Made by a program: the position numbers and the translations under genes. From Sipunculus nudus (Eukaryota > Annelida > Sipuncula > Golfingiida > Sipunculidae), in contig CM049320.1 of NCBI GenBank assembly GCA_026874595.1, positions 24,003,714 to 24,067,713 of the forward strand: 64,000 bases of DNA, written 5' to 3'. Below the pieces are notes generated by a model. That model did no database searches. It saw only the letters and a list, made by a program, of their open reading frames with translations, and had not been told where the DNA came from. This document shows, piece after piece, positions 1-10,571 of the stretch (positions are counted from its first letter, which is position 1; each line of letters opens with the position of its first letter).

Positions 1-104
1 TTCTATAACTGTAATATGTTCCATTGCCAAAAACATCGGAGCAGACTATGTAAAGTAGCTTTACTGTCTTGAAATGAAAACTGTATTGGTCACCATAGGA
101 TACA

Positions 105-293
105 TTACACTCCTTGCATTGTCTCTGGAGCTAATTCCACTAATGTACTATCTTCAATAGCGCTCTGTGTTTTTGTTTGCACTATTTGACCTGCGTATCC
201 TGGGTAAGACCGATTATAAAAAAAATGACCTCCGTTCGCATTGGTCTGGAACATTGTTGACCCAATTACAATTTCCCGGGTTAAAACCAGCAA
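105..293 (-). CDS. Possible terminal exon of an unidentified minus-strand gene
   Basis: On the minus strand a frame runs from a possible acceptor (AG near 253) to a stop at 105. Its roughly 47 residues have a non-random make-up: a Tyr-rich stretch (FFYNRSYPGYAG), then a polar, acidic end (ELAPETMQGV). This could be the cytoplasmic tail of a membrane protein whose other exons lie left of the window. No family is recognised, and the frame is short enough to be chance. Confidence 0.2.
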   Translation of the reverse strand: MLVLTREIVIGSTMFQTNANGGHFFYNRSYPGYAGQIVQTKTQSAIEDSTLVELAPETMQGV

Positions 294-684
294 ACATGTC
301 TGTTTTTAGTAGTGGTTACGTGGAATGCGTTTTGGAACGAATGTTACTTGGTCACTTTACAATAAACTGTCAAACTGTTAATGACAACGTTAATGTCAAA
401 TTGGTACTGGTTAAGGCATTACACCTGTACCAATATAACCTTTATCTAAATGACACTTCATACCGACCGCCAAGTTTAACATGCAGTACCCAGCACTGGA
501 TATAACAAATTTCACAATGTAAATTTATTCTTGTCATAAATCAGGCAGTTTTACCCATGGGACAATGACATTTTACAGACATATTCAAATAATATATATC
601 GTTCTACCCACCAACTTTCAACAACTTACATGCTTTAAATTTAAAACGATTAATACCTTAATTTTGAGACTTTCTTATTGAAAC

Positions 685-690
<6 letters not shown>

Positions 691-728
<38 letters not shown>
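691..728. repeat. (TA)n microsatellite
   Basis: A near-perfect TA dinucleotide run. Many others occur in the window and mark introns and intergenic DNA. Confidence 0.9.
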
Positions 729-731
<3 letters not shown>

Positions 732-805
732 AATAGCAGAGAGAAACTTGTCGTAAACAAATTAAGTTGCCAGATACCCCTGAATTTAAGAAAAATGATA
801 GATTA

Positions 806-921
806 TCCACTTTAACAGGTAGGCTCTACGAGTTCGATATATGCTGGTCTTATCACAACAGTCCACACAAACACGGGTACAGCTAAGAAAACAGTGAGCG
901 TTTCTGTCGGAATCGCTGCTT
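806..921 (+). CDS. Possible immunoglobulin-domain end, exon fragment
   Basis: After an AG at the end of a TTTAACAG stretch the plus strand reads a peptide with the look of the last strands of an Ig domain (IYAGLITTVH, then GTAKKTVSVSV) before a stop. The stop may lie beyond an unseen splice donor. It could belong with the Ig-like pieces at 3,975-4,235 and 5,301-5,451. The length is small and the splice sites are not firm. Confidence 0.25.
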
Positions 922-1796
922 AGATAAAACCTGTGTATGTGCGTTGGAAAGGTGATAAGAGGTCAATTACTCAACTAGATATTGGTGACTAAAACTGGGT
1001 CTGCATTAAAATTGTGAAAGGTATGGAATTAGGATTTTTGATAACTTGATACAGAACGTGTGGTACAACGTATGTAAAGCAAAATAGTTTTTAGCATATC
1101 GGCACCACATTACTAACTGGCTGGAAATGAAACTGTTACATCCAATGGTTATCTGTCTATATGTTAGAGTTTCCAATTGAATTATCTTTATTTTATTAAA
1201 AAAATGCCGCAGTATGGTTTAATGTTAGCTTAACTTGGCATATTTACATTTGATTTCCATTCTGGTTTCCGACTATGTGACAGGGCAGTGGCAGACGTTT
1301 CCTCTCATTTTATTTCCTGGTGTTGACCAGGGCCATTGACTACTGGTCTGCGGTAACTGGGTGTACAATATTTCCAAAAAGTCTCCACTCATTTCGTTAC
1401 GCAGCTGACAAAATTGTCTCTGCCCCAGTCACGCAAAATCATAAAAATAATCATCCCGCGGGATTAGAAGGGCTGCAATCCAGGGAGTCGATTTGGGTTT
1501 GCACAGAGCACTAATATTAATGGCTCTGAATAAGACATGTTAATGAAAACTTGACATTGTCAAAATAGTTTGAATTAGTGTGGGTAACTTTTATTTTCTT
1601 ATCATGATAAGGAAAATGCGCCCACACATTCAGTACAATAAGAAGTGTCAGATACTTACCATACTAAGTAACCAAGTACGAAAGTTCCCTAACAGGATCA
1701 GTGGATGTTATGCTTTTCTATGTACTGAAATTTAGCTCTGGTAGATGAACATATATATTAAATAATAATTAGTGAGGACGGTCTGGGCTCAATGTT
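922..1796. other. Intergenic or intronic, nothing recognised
   Basis: AT-rich sequence with no coding signal that I trust. An open frame at 1,320-1,514 has no family resemblance and is probably chance. Confidence 0.5.
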
Positions 1797-2870
1797 ACCG
1801 ACATAATCGTGTTAACTCCTCTCTAACCGTATCAATAAATTAATGCCTCGACCCGCCCGCAAAATTATATGATATGGCAATTGATATTGGTTACGTGACC
1901 TATGAAGTTGGAAAATAAACTTTTATTGAGAGGAAACGAGTAAGCATCGTTTGTGAATGAGTGTAACTGTTTTAATTTTCCACCTAATTCCTTTGTCAAA
2001 TAGTCCCGAGAATAATTACTTCCTTATCCTGACAAGAAAAGTAGTAAATGACTTTTTGTCAACAATATGGAGTCACGACGAGGAAGAATGTGCCAGTCTT
2101 TGTATTCTTTATTTAATGGATCCAGATATATCAAATGTATCCTTTTGTATGACAAAAAATAATACAGCCAAAACTTTTCAACATCTCGACCCTGTACTTG
2201 CCATACTATAATAGATCATAGAGAGCTGGACGCAGAAATGTGATAAAGTGTGACTCAGATTCGATTTTATCAGTTCACATCATCTGAGAAATATCCTTTC
2301 ACTTATAATTTTATATTTATTAAAAGAACATATTAGGGCATTCGCATATTATAAGCTACTACAATTTCAAAGGAGTTAAAGATGCATTACACGTGTTAAA
2401 ATGAAGACGAGCATCTACAAGAAAGGCTTTTTAATTTATACTCAGCACCAAATCAGATTCATTATAATACTTCCACTAAGATGTGTGTATATATATATTA
2501 TATATATATATATTGCATATATATATATATATATTATATATATAACCATGCTGGTTAATTGTATGTAGAGATAAATCTAGAATACACAAAATCGGGTCAC
2601 TGCCGGTCGGAATCGAACCCATGGTCTTCCGATTTTTGGTCAGAATAAAAAAGTAATTATTTTTAGGACTATTTGACAAAGACATTAGCTGGAAAATTAA
2701 AACAGTTACTGATTTTTATAACATATTTTTATTTGGTTCCACTGGATAAAAGTTTATTTTCCAACTTCAGAAATCACTTAACCAATATCAAATGTCAATA
2801 TCAAATAATTTGCAGGCTGATCGAGGCATTAATTTTTTTATACGTTTAGACCGGAGTAAACACTCAATGT
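1797..2870. repeat. Imperfect inverted repeat with about 240-base arms
   Basis: The left arm (about 1,797-2,040) matches the reverse complement of the right arm (about 2,637-2,870). Shared blocks include TAAATTAATGCCTCGA, GAAGTTGGAAAATAAACTT, CTGTTTTAATTTTCCA and TTTGTCAAATAGTCC. The arms differ at roughly one base in six by eye. The spacer holds a TA microsatellite and, on the minus strand at about 2,590-2,640, a tRNA-like B-box (GGGTTCGATTCC). A fold-back transposon or two opposed copies of one dispersed repeat would explain it. Confidence 0.6.
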
Positions 2871-3974
2871 AGCAAGTTATGTAAATTTGAAAATATAAGG
2901 CAATTTTAAAGTATAAGACGAGATAAGGATTGTTCAACACTTCTAAGAATAACACAATAAGAATATCCAAGAAATGTCAAAACAGTCCTCACTGCAAAAT
3001 AAATTTCACAGAGAAAATCTTTTGCTGTGAGATCTTGATATGCCAGTCTGCAAAGCCAATTTGTAGGTTTCGCTAAAACACAGACCTTAGGGTTGTCTTA
3101 GTGGCTAGGGCGATGACGGTCCTGGGTTCAAAACTCGCGGAAGCTTTAGTGACAAAATGCTGAATTCCGATGGAAAAATCTATGCGTAATGGAACTCGCG
3201 GATACAATGCAGGTGTGTTTTGAATAAATCCTTCTAGACTTGAAGGCAAGTCTTTTTTTTTTCTAGAAGCAATGGCTTGGAATCATTTGTTTGGCTTCCT
3301 GTAGAAAAATTCCTTGCTTTTTGGAAAGCATTAGAAATATATTACAGGACTGTACAAAATAGCCCAAAACAGGGCCAAATAACAGCTTTATTGGAAATTT
3401 GCTCCGTTATAAAATTGACAGTTGTTACTTCCTGTTACTATCAGTCATTTTTTGTTCTGGGTAAGCTTACAGCCCACTGTTTTGTTAGTTCATAAGATAA
3501 GACATATTTATCTACCATTCCGGGAAAGGGAACCTTACAAATTAAATGCTGTAATTATTCGTCTAGTTGAATAACAACCATCTGATTATTTTGTATATGT
3601 CAGTGTCTATAATTTCAGAAGCATAGTTCCGAGAACAACGCGTTTATTTCTCGACAAGCTTGCACCAGTCTTCCAGCATCTGCCACCTGTAACATGTTTG
3701 TTTCTGTATCGTTTATTGTAACCTTAACTCTCTACCGTCTGGGCAAGTAGTTATCTTTATTTCTTATCTTTCAGAATTTATTCATGCGAATGCCAGATAG
3801 TCATATATTTCTTAATACTTGGTTTAACTTATAAAATTCTACTGATGAGCATATGAATCATGATATCACTAGTTTAACGTCATTTCGAGTTACAATAAGA
3901 TCAACTCTACATATATTTCATGAGCAGTAAATGTTGATAAATAACATTAAATATTTTAATTACGATTTTTTCAG
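2871..3974. other. No gene recognised; weak tRNA-like patch
   Basis: At about 3,090-3,160 there are weak matches to pol III boxes (TGGCTAGGGCG, then GGGTTCAAAACTC), possibly a decayed SINE head. An open frame at 3,277-3,495 has no recognisable family. The rest is AT-rich and featureless. Confidence 0.4.
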
Positions 3975-4235
3975 GTTACTGCTTCAACATCACAGGAAAA
4001 AATAACGTTTTTGTATTCCCTTGATTCGTCATGGACAACAGACGGGGGGAGATGCTTTCAATTCAACTCTATGTGAAATGGTAACACAGTAATTATTTTG
4101 AATCAGAATATATTAAACTTCATTAGGTTACCCCAGAAGACAACGGAGAATACAGTTGTCGCAAGTTCTATGGAAGTGGAAAACCACTTGATGAAGAAGA
4201 CATTCATATATTCACGGTCCAACAATCGACGTCAG
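3975..4235 (+). pseudogene. Immunoglobulin-like domain with an apparent frameshift
   Basis: The second half (4,127-4,235) encodes the classic Ig end signature TPEDNGEYSCR and leaves through a phase-1 donor (G|gtatgg), typical of extracellular modules. The first half (3,975-4,080) reads KITFLYSLDSSWTTDGG in one frame. It then needs a one-base shift in a G6 run (4,044-4,049) to continue as AFNSTLCEM into the second half. The two halves are separated by only 46 bases, 4,081-4,126, with GT and AG ends. In the frame entered at phase 1 the first half instead reads YCFNITGKNN and soon stops. Either the gene is broken, the G run is miscalled, or the first half is not an exon. The Ig call rests mainly on the second half. 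Confidence 0.45.
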
Positions 4236-5300
4236 GTATGGGGGAAAGACCAATTGTTTAGCATTTTACAGAAATAAACTTATTATTTAACAAGAAGGCT
4301 TTTTATTAGGTATTTAAAGTAATGTTGGTTGATATTCGTCATATTGATTTCACTAGTGTTTACATAAAGTTTATGTATTTAGCAACACGTTTCCAAAGAT
4401 TAATAACTTTAAGTGATATTTATCATTAACAAGCGAATTTTTCATTAACAACGATTGTTAAAATCTTCAGAAGCATGCATTATATATATTAATATATATT
4501 GTTAAAATAGAGTAATATACATATATGTGTACATACCATATCTTGCCCGGGGAGACATCAAGAAGTAACAATGACAATGAAGAGACCAAGGTAAAGTACA
4601 GGTACATTACTTTATACTTCGATGAGCATTATCTACTACATTCGTAAAAGACCGCGGAACACCTAGCGGAAGAATTAAGCTATAAACGTGGATCAAAAGT
4701 GTAAGTTTAAAAATAACAAGAAGTTAATTGCTGTAAAGATTATAAATGATAACGTCTCTTACATAAGTATTCTATGAAGGTCTACTGGTAGTTTCAGAAT
4801 CCTTACCGGCAAAGTCAGGTTCCGACAACACTATCCATGGGGATAGATTTAAAACGATAAATGGCACAAATATTATTATCATTCTTGGCACAAATATTAT
4901 ATCTTTGATAAAGTCATATATAATTTAGCATCGCGTAATTATTATATATTATTATTATCGTGAAAGATATTGGTAAATAGCCATCAACATTAATGTAATA
5001 CGATGTTATTTTGTCAAATAACATATGTGAATAAAAATTGTTTTTGGTATATCAAAAGCAAATGTGAACAACAGCCAGATCAGGAATGCCGAACATTTAA
5101 GCTCATTTTTGTAGAAAACAATCACCAGCTTTCTTGTTGCTGGACGAGGGAATTACGATATGAATACAATTAAAAAGATCATAAAAAATACAGAATATTA
5201 TTATTATTATATATATATATAGAGAGAGAGAGAGAAATAGCTTATACACTTGTAAATAAAATAAAATCATCTGTATTTAAATTTTTACGAGTCCATGCAT
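4236..5300. other. Intron-like AT-rich DNA
   Basis: No coding signal. Short TA and GA runs lie at about 5,205-5,236. Confidence 0.5.
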
Positions 5301-5451
5301 TTTGACCATGTGGGTTCGGGAAATGTCACATATGGAGAATTGAGTTCTATCCTGAGTTCCTGTTCAAGTGTATCCTGTGTCTTAAGCATTCAAAACCAGA
5401 CTTTACAGACTATCAAAGAGGTTGCATTTCCCCCGACTGTGTTCTACAATG
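5301..5451 (+). CDS. Possible extracellular exon of the Ig-type gene
   Basis: An open frame with Asn-Xaa-Thr/Ser sites, two cysteines (SSCSSVSCVLSIQNQTLQ) and the end FPPTVFYNG leaves through a good phase-1 donor (G|gtaggt at 5,452). Phase and orientation agree with the Ig exon at 4,127. The acceptor is unclear; one candidate AG lies at about 5,346. It could be another Ig strand set or a stalk; the domain is not certain. Confidence 0.35.
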
Positions 5452-7472
5452 GTAGGTATAAAGCTATCCTACGGGAGTATTGTTTAATTAACCATGCGAG
5501 GCTCAGCGCACCGGTGATTCGGTGATTATCCTCTTTTATTCCCTTTACATAGACTATATGTATCGATGCTACCGTATGACGATGCTTTGGCGCCGTCAAC
5601 AAAGTAAAAAATACTCATAGAAATGCCGAACCATCATCAACTCAAGAATTATGGTTTAGTGTTTTAAATAAATAATTAAATTTCCGATATTTTGCTAATT
5701 TAAAAAAATATATTAATTTGAACAAGTATGATTCCATAAGAATCACTGTGCATGGTGCCGATATTTAATAATAGGTGCATATATTATTGACTGTTTTCTA
5801 ATAAGTAAATATAATTGTTTCTATTAATGCTTACTTTGAACCATTTTGTGAATTATTGTTACGACATGTTGCTCATTTTGTGAGCACCATAGGGTTTATG
5901 AATTTCTAAGCGTTTTCTTTAAAACATTTTATAAATCATGCACGATCCGCAAAATATTTTCTGCATATGCTTTCTGGTAAGGAAATGTCCTTATATTTGT
6001 ATAATGGCTAGAGGCAACAGGTGTTATTCGTATTTACCCTTTACGCTACGGTACATTGCAATTAGATGCCAACATAATCATATTTCAATATTAATATAAC
6101 TTTTGAAATAAGAGGTTAAGACATAATGTAATGTTGAAACCAGGCTGGTCTTTAAGTATAAAGTAAAAAAATCCCATGATTCTTTATTTTGTTTAATCAT
6201 CTATTTAGTAGAAGCGTTTATTTATGTTCACATGAATCACTTTACTCGGTGCTTTAAAGACAAATCTTAGCATAAGCATCATAGCATCTAAGATGTTATC
6301 AATTTTATGAAAGAGCTATTTTCATTTATATGAAAATGACCTATTGTGTGATAACACAGATTCGGTTGATTTCATGCATTCCGGTAAACAGGCCAAGGAG
6401 AAAAACAGAAGCAGTATTCGACCGTCCTGATGAAATGGAACCTGTATCTTGTTGAATGCTTTCCTTACTGCGAAGTGGACAGTGTTTGCGAGGGTTTTCA
6501 TGAACTATTTCTTTCAATCTCAGCCATTTACAATATCAGACAAAAATATAAATGAATATTGGTGAAATCTTAGAACAATTTAACAGCCACTTTGACTAGT
6601 CCATCATGTAAGAAAAAATTCGTTTGGCCCACTTTTTCATCTTCTGGTTGCATTTATAGTGTGATTAAATGTGTGACTCGACCGTATTTTTACTATATGA
6701 TCAGCGGATACAGAACCAAGATTACACATTTTGGTATGGTATGATATTTTCCAAATTCCATGAAGTGTACAAAATCTGTGATGATGCATTTCAATGTGAA
6801 CGTTGAATGCGGTACTCTAAGTGTTAGATGCCATCATGGTTGATTTATGAACAGCGGTGTTGCGATATTCACTGATTTACAAAATACTCCCCGTTTTCTA
6901 ACCATACGTCACCAACGGGCCGTACGCTGCATAATGCTCAAATCCGACTGTCTGTTCAAAGATTGTTCATTAAAAACTGCTAACCGGTGGTTATTACAAG
7001 ACATTCCTTTAGTGTTTGAGCTGGATATTAAATATACTATCAAAACAATAAATCTGTCACTCTTAACACTGATGAAAAGTACTACCAAAGCATATCAACA
7101 TAAAACGAAACAAGCACATCAACTGTATGGTGAACAAAAATATGTCAAATGATAATTCAATGGTCCGGAATTGAGGCATCGAATGCCTGTTTTTCTCAGA
7201 AAAGCCAACAGTGGGCAAGAGGCATGTGACATATTTGTTCTTATATGTTTTTGCAAGTAAGCAAACACTCTATTTATACTAATGCCCACTTATGGTGGGA
7301 ATATGTTTCTGATGGAAAATCATGCTTAACACGAACGCACATAATGAACCAAATGATGAGGATATTATGATTAAATAAACATTTTTTTTAAAATTATAAT
7401 TTATTCACAAGCACTCACATCGGCCTCAATGAAATGATCTTAACGATCTTGACCTTGTGTAACTCTGCACAG
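5452..7472. other. Intron-like DNA without a clear exon
   Basis: No supported exon. The open frame 6,847-7,152 is Lys/Thr-rich toward its end and matches nothing I know. It is probably chance, although a lineage-specific exon cannot be excluded. Confidence 0.4.
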
Positions 7473-7630
7473 GTATTTTTTTTGGTAACTTTTGTCATCT
7501 CTGGCCAATTATAATACTAGCAACGATTGGTTATGGCATGGAGGCTTTGAGCGTTATCATGACCATAAAACTGAGACGCGATCATAGGCGTCAACTTAAA
7601 CACAGCGCATGGGAGTTGTGCATCGCCTGG
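7473..7630 (+). CDS. Possible transmembrane exon of the Ig-type gene
   Basis: After CTCTGCACAG a frame entered at phase 1 encodes a hydrophobic segment (HLWPIIILATIGYGMEALSV) followed by a basic stop-transfer patch (KLRRDHRRQ). It ends at TGG|gtaaaa in phase 0. A phase-1 to phase-0 membrane exon is exactly what the lectin receptor and its minus-strand paralogue use. It is therefore a good candidate for the membrane segment of the Ig gene to its left. The donor is weak and no cytoplasmic exon follows cleanly. Confidence 0.4.
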
Positions 7631-7734
7631 GTAAAAAAAAACTGTCAATCAGAACTAGTGATGACTACCTTGGCCTGAAAAATGTAATACATGTTGTTCA
7701 ACTTGGCTGAAACATCGTATGTGTCATAGCCCCA

Positions 7735-7996
7735 AAAGTTTGGAATTCAATTCCAATTACACTAAGAAAATCTCCAACTCTTGTATCATTTAAAACTAAT
7801 CTAAAAACGTATCTCTTTCGGCAAGCTTTTGGTAATTAATGTGCATCATTATTTTTCTTTCGTCAGGCACAGGGAGTAGATTTTTATGAAGTTATATGTG
7901 AGTACGTCTGTTTGTATATTGCGCTGTGAGTCCGGCCATCTGAGAATTGGCGCTATATAAATACTATATTATTATTATTATTATTATTATTATTAT
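7735..7996 (+). mobile_element. 3' end of a CR1/L2- or Jockey-like LINE
   Basis: Bases 7,741-7,839 encode the end of a non-LTR reverse transcriptase (WNSIPITLRKSP, then FKTNLKTYLF) and a stop. A short untranslated part follows, with a GGCGCTATATAAATA tail motif and an (ATT)n tail at about 7,966-7,996. The WNSLP-LR-FK-LKTHLF pattern and a microsatellite tail are typical of CR1/L2-type elements. The copy is heavily 5' truncated. Confidence 0.75.
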
Positions 7997-8673
7997 GTTG
8001 CCGTCACTCAGAACTGGGATCAGACACAACCTGTGCTAGTCTTGTTATTTCCGCTCAGGCCGTTATCGTACAAATCTGTTGCGACAAGTTCTACAAGTTC
8101 AAGAATTTACATACGGCAGATGAACCGTAAAGTCCATTCCATGTAAGGACTAGTTTGGTCTACTCATTGTTTTGGTATCATATAACTGTTAATTGAGAAA
8201 TATTAGTTTAGATTTCTAATAACGTGTACCATTTATGCATAAACCCATGATAATCAGGTTTCTGACCCACGAAAAGAACAGGTTTTGATGAAGTCAACTG
8301 AAATAGTTCCACTGATGTCTTAATTCTTTGTGACGTACATGGAAGGGGTGGAAAAGATCTTTTCGAATGCAGAAAGTAGGCCAACCTGGATGTTCAAAAT
8401 CTCTGCCAAGGTATTTTAGATATTTGGTCACAAGAAACTAAATATGAAATTATAGATGCAATATTTGGAAGCGTTGACATTCTGGAAGATCATAAGAACA
8501 CTAGAATTTTAAAAATGTATATACTGCCATTCGTAAAAGCCATCACTGACAAGAGGCTGTCTTTTCAGGGGCTGAGACCTATGTTACTTTCTCTACATTT
8601 TGTAAATCTTGTCAAAGTGACCTCATTTCAGGCACAGGATATTCTATGGGAATCGACCGTACAATGTAGCTGA
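7997..8673 (+). pseudogene. Unidentified coding remnant with in-frame stops
   Basis: Directly after the LINE tail the plus strand reads protein-like text in two blocks. About 7,999-8,130 gives SELGSDTTCASLVISAQAV and then ICCDKFYKF before a stop. About 8,310-8,673 gives TDVLILCDVHGRGGKDLFEC, a stop, then LDIWSQETKYEIIDAIFGS and ITDKRLSFQGLRPML to a stop. GC content is higher than in the flanks. It may be a decayed exon set of the Ig-type gene or an unrelated retrocopy; I do not recognise the family. Confidence 0.3.
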
Positions 8674-8744
8674 AGCTTTTTGTGTCTGAAATTTAAGAAT
8701 TAACTTGGAAAAAATGGACATGCAATTATATCTTTTAATGTCAC

Positions 8745-9016
8745 TTAACTTAATAACAGGTATCCTCTATGTTATATCTTTGTGCTCGGTGACTTTCTGC
8801 ACCTGCGGGTCCTGCTTTTGTCCTAAGCGGTGGGTCATACCACCAAGGAACTCCGAAGGCGCTCGTTTGTATGTTAAACGCGGCCTTGGGGTACGTCCTT
8901 CCCTTCAGAACACTAAACACGATTGGGGACCGACCTTGAAAAAATTTGCCGCCTTGCCTGATGTTCGAAATCAAACTGTTTTTGTGATTTAACCCTAATA
9001 CAAAGACGCCGGTCTC
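8745..9016 (-). mobile_element. tRNA-derived SINE, minus strand
   Basis: Read on the minus strand it starts near 9,016 with a decayed tRNA-like head (agaccggcgtcttt, B-box-like remnant near 8,968). The family body follows: AAACGAGCGCCTTCGGAGTT, then CGCAGGTGCAG and GATATAACATAGAGG. The same body occurs at 49,678, 50,663, 27,567 and 21,612. Diverged and shortened at the 3' end. Confidence 0.7.
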
Positions 9017-9458
9017 CTTATGAAATGTTTATAGAAATATTAATAAAAAAACGAAGAAATAGTAGTTGCAGAAGGTTTCCATATAGGTAATTACATCTTT
9101 ACAAGTTTCATTACAATACATTAAGTCTTTAAGTGATGGAAATATTTTTCCTCTAAATTTGAATGATGATAAAAAAGAATGATAAAGTAAGAGGTTCTGG
9201 GGCTAGTTGGAGAGCAGAGGATTCAAAACTGAGAGATCTCTCACATCTGAGGCAAGCAGCGTTAGGGTTTACACTGTCGGAAACCACACACATTCCAATA
9301 TTCGAGCGCTCTGACGAATAAATGGGTAGTCTTTAAAAATAATGTAGGCGGTTACTTCCACCATAAAATGGAATAGAATACCCAATAGTTATGTATCTGA
9401 GATCCACAAAGCATAATGTTGACATTTAGTATTTAACTTAATAATTGAAATACATTAC

Positions 9459-10535
9459 CTAAACAATTTCTTAGCAGGTTCATCTGTGAGTTATATACCA
9501 GTCGACTTGACAAAAATTGTTGTGGTATGCACGGGAATTTTTGTCTCCTCGAATTCCAATTGGTTATGATATCTCTTATGAAATCTGCAAGTGTATTGTC
9601 ATCCTCGCCGTCGCACATAAATTCATCCTTTAATGTACCTTGAAGTTCATCCAAGATGCAAGCCAGTGGTGTTCCATGTCTTTCAATGTGTGGAAGACCA
9701 TATAAAGAAGGCTGCAAAGTGACCCAGGTTATGTTTTCCGTTTCCGAAATAAATAGCCACAAGGAAGCCTTCTTTCTCTGGTTGACATCACTCTTGGAAT
9801 TAATTTCAATTATTTTCCCCCTTGGCCCTAGGTTCTCCAATTCCGAATTTCTACTTCCTTCAATATTCTCCCTGACTGCATCAATCAAGAACGAAACATG
9901 TATTCCTAATGATTCTAGGCTATCAAAATGCATCTTTGTTCTGACGTCTTCCGCAGAAGGCGAAACAACGACAATAGAATTAAGTTTCATATTAGTAATA
10001 CTGAGAGGCGAACCTATGAAACCATGAACGAGTATAAACAGATGTCCATGCAGCTCTTCGTAAAAATTCATAAAAATGTTTCCAAGTGTTTAACACGGTA
10101 TGCCCTATGAAAAAGTTTGCCTTTGCTTTTGACAAATATGATTTGAATAATTCCATAATATTCTCCTTGCTGGAACGGCAGCTGACTTCACATTGTTGAG
10201 TTGTGCTGTTTATAATATTGCAAATTTTGTTGGGGCAGATTTTAATCAATTTCTTTGCCACTTCATATGTTTCAGGAAATAGAAAAAACATTTGTTTTAC
10301 TTTCTGGGAATTTATATTTTTTGCTTGTGTTGTATTGAGTCTACATATACTCAGGTTGGAATCTATACTTTTGAAAAATCTCTCTATTGTAACAAAGATT
10401 GATGATGGCCCAAGGTCTCCTGTAGAAGTGCCTCTTGATATGAAAATGACATCGTACTCCAGGCTGTGTTCCCATAACTGTTGTCAAACATATATTCATT
10501 CAAGAAAAGATATTATACTTCATACATTAGTCATT

Positions 10536-10571
<36 letters not shown>

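Noticed and set aside
8705-8992. Coding frames on both strands
   Set aside because: Both lie in a SINE copy; similar frames appear at 27,550 and 49,697 in other copies.
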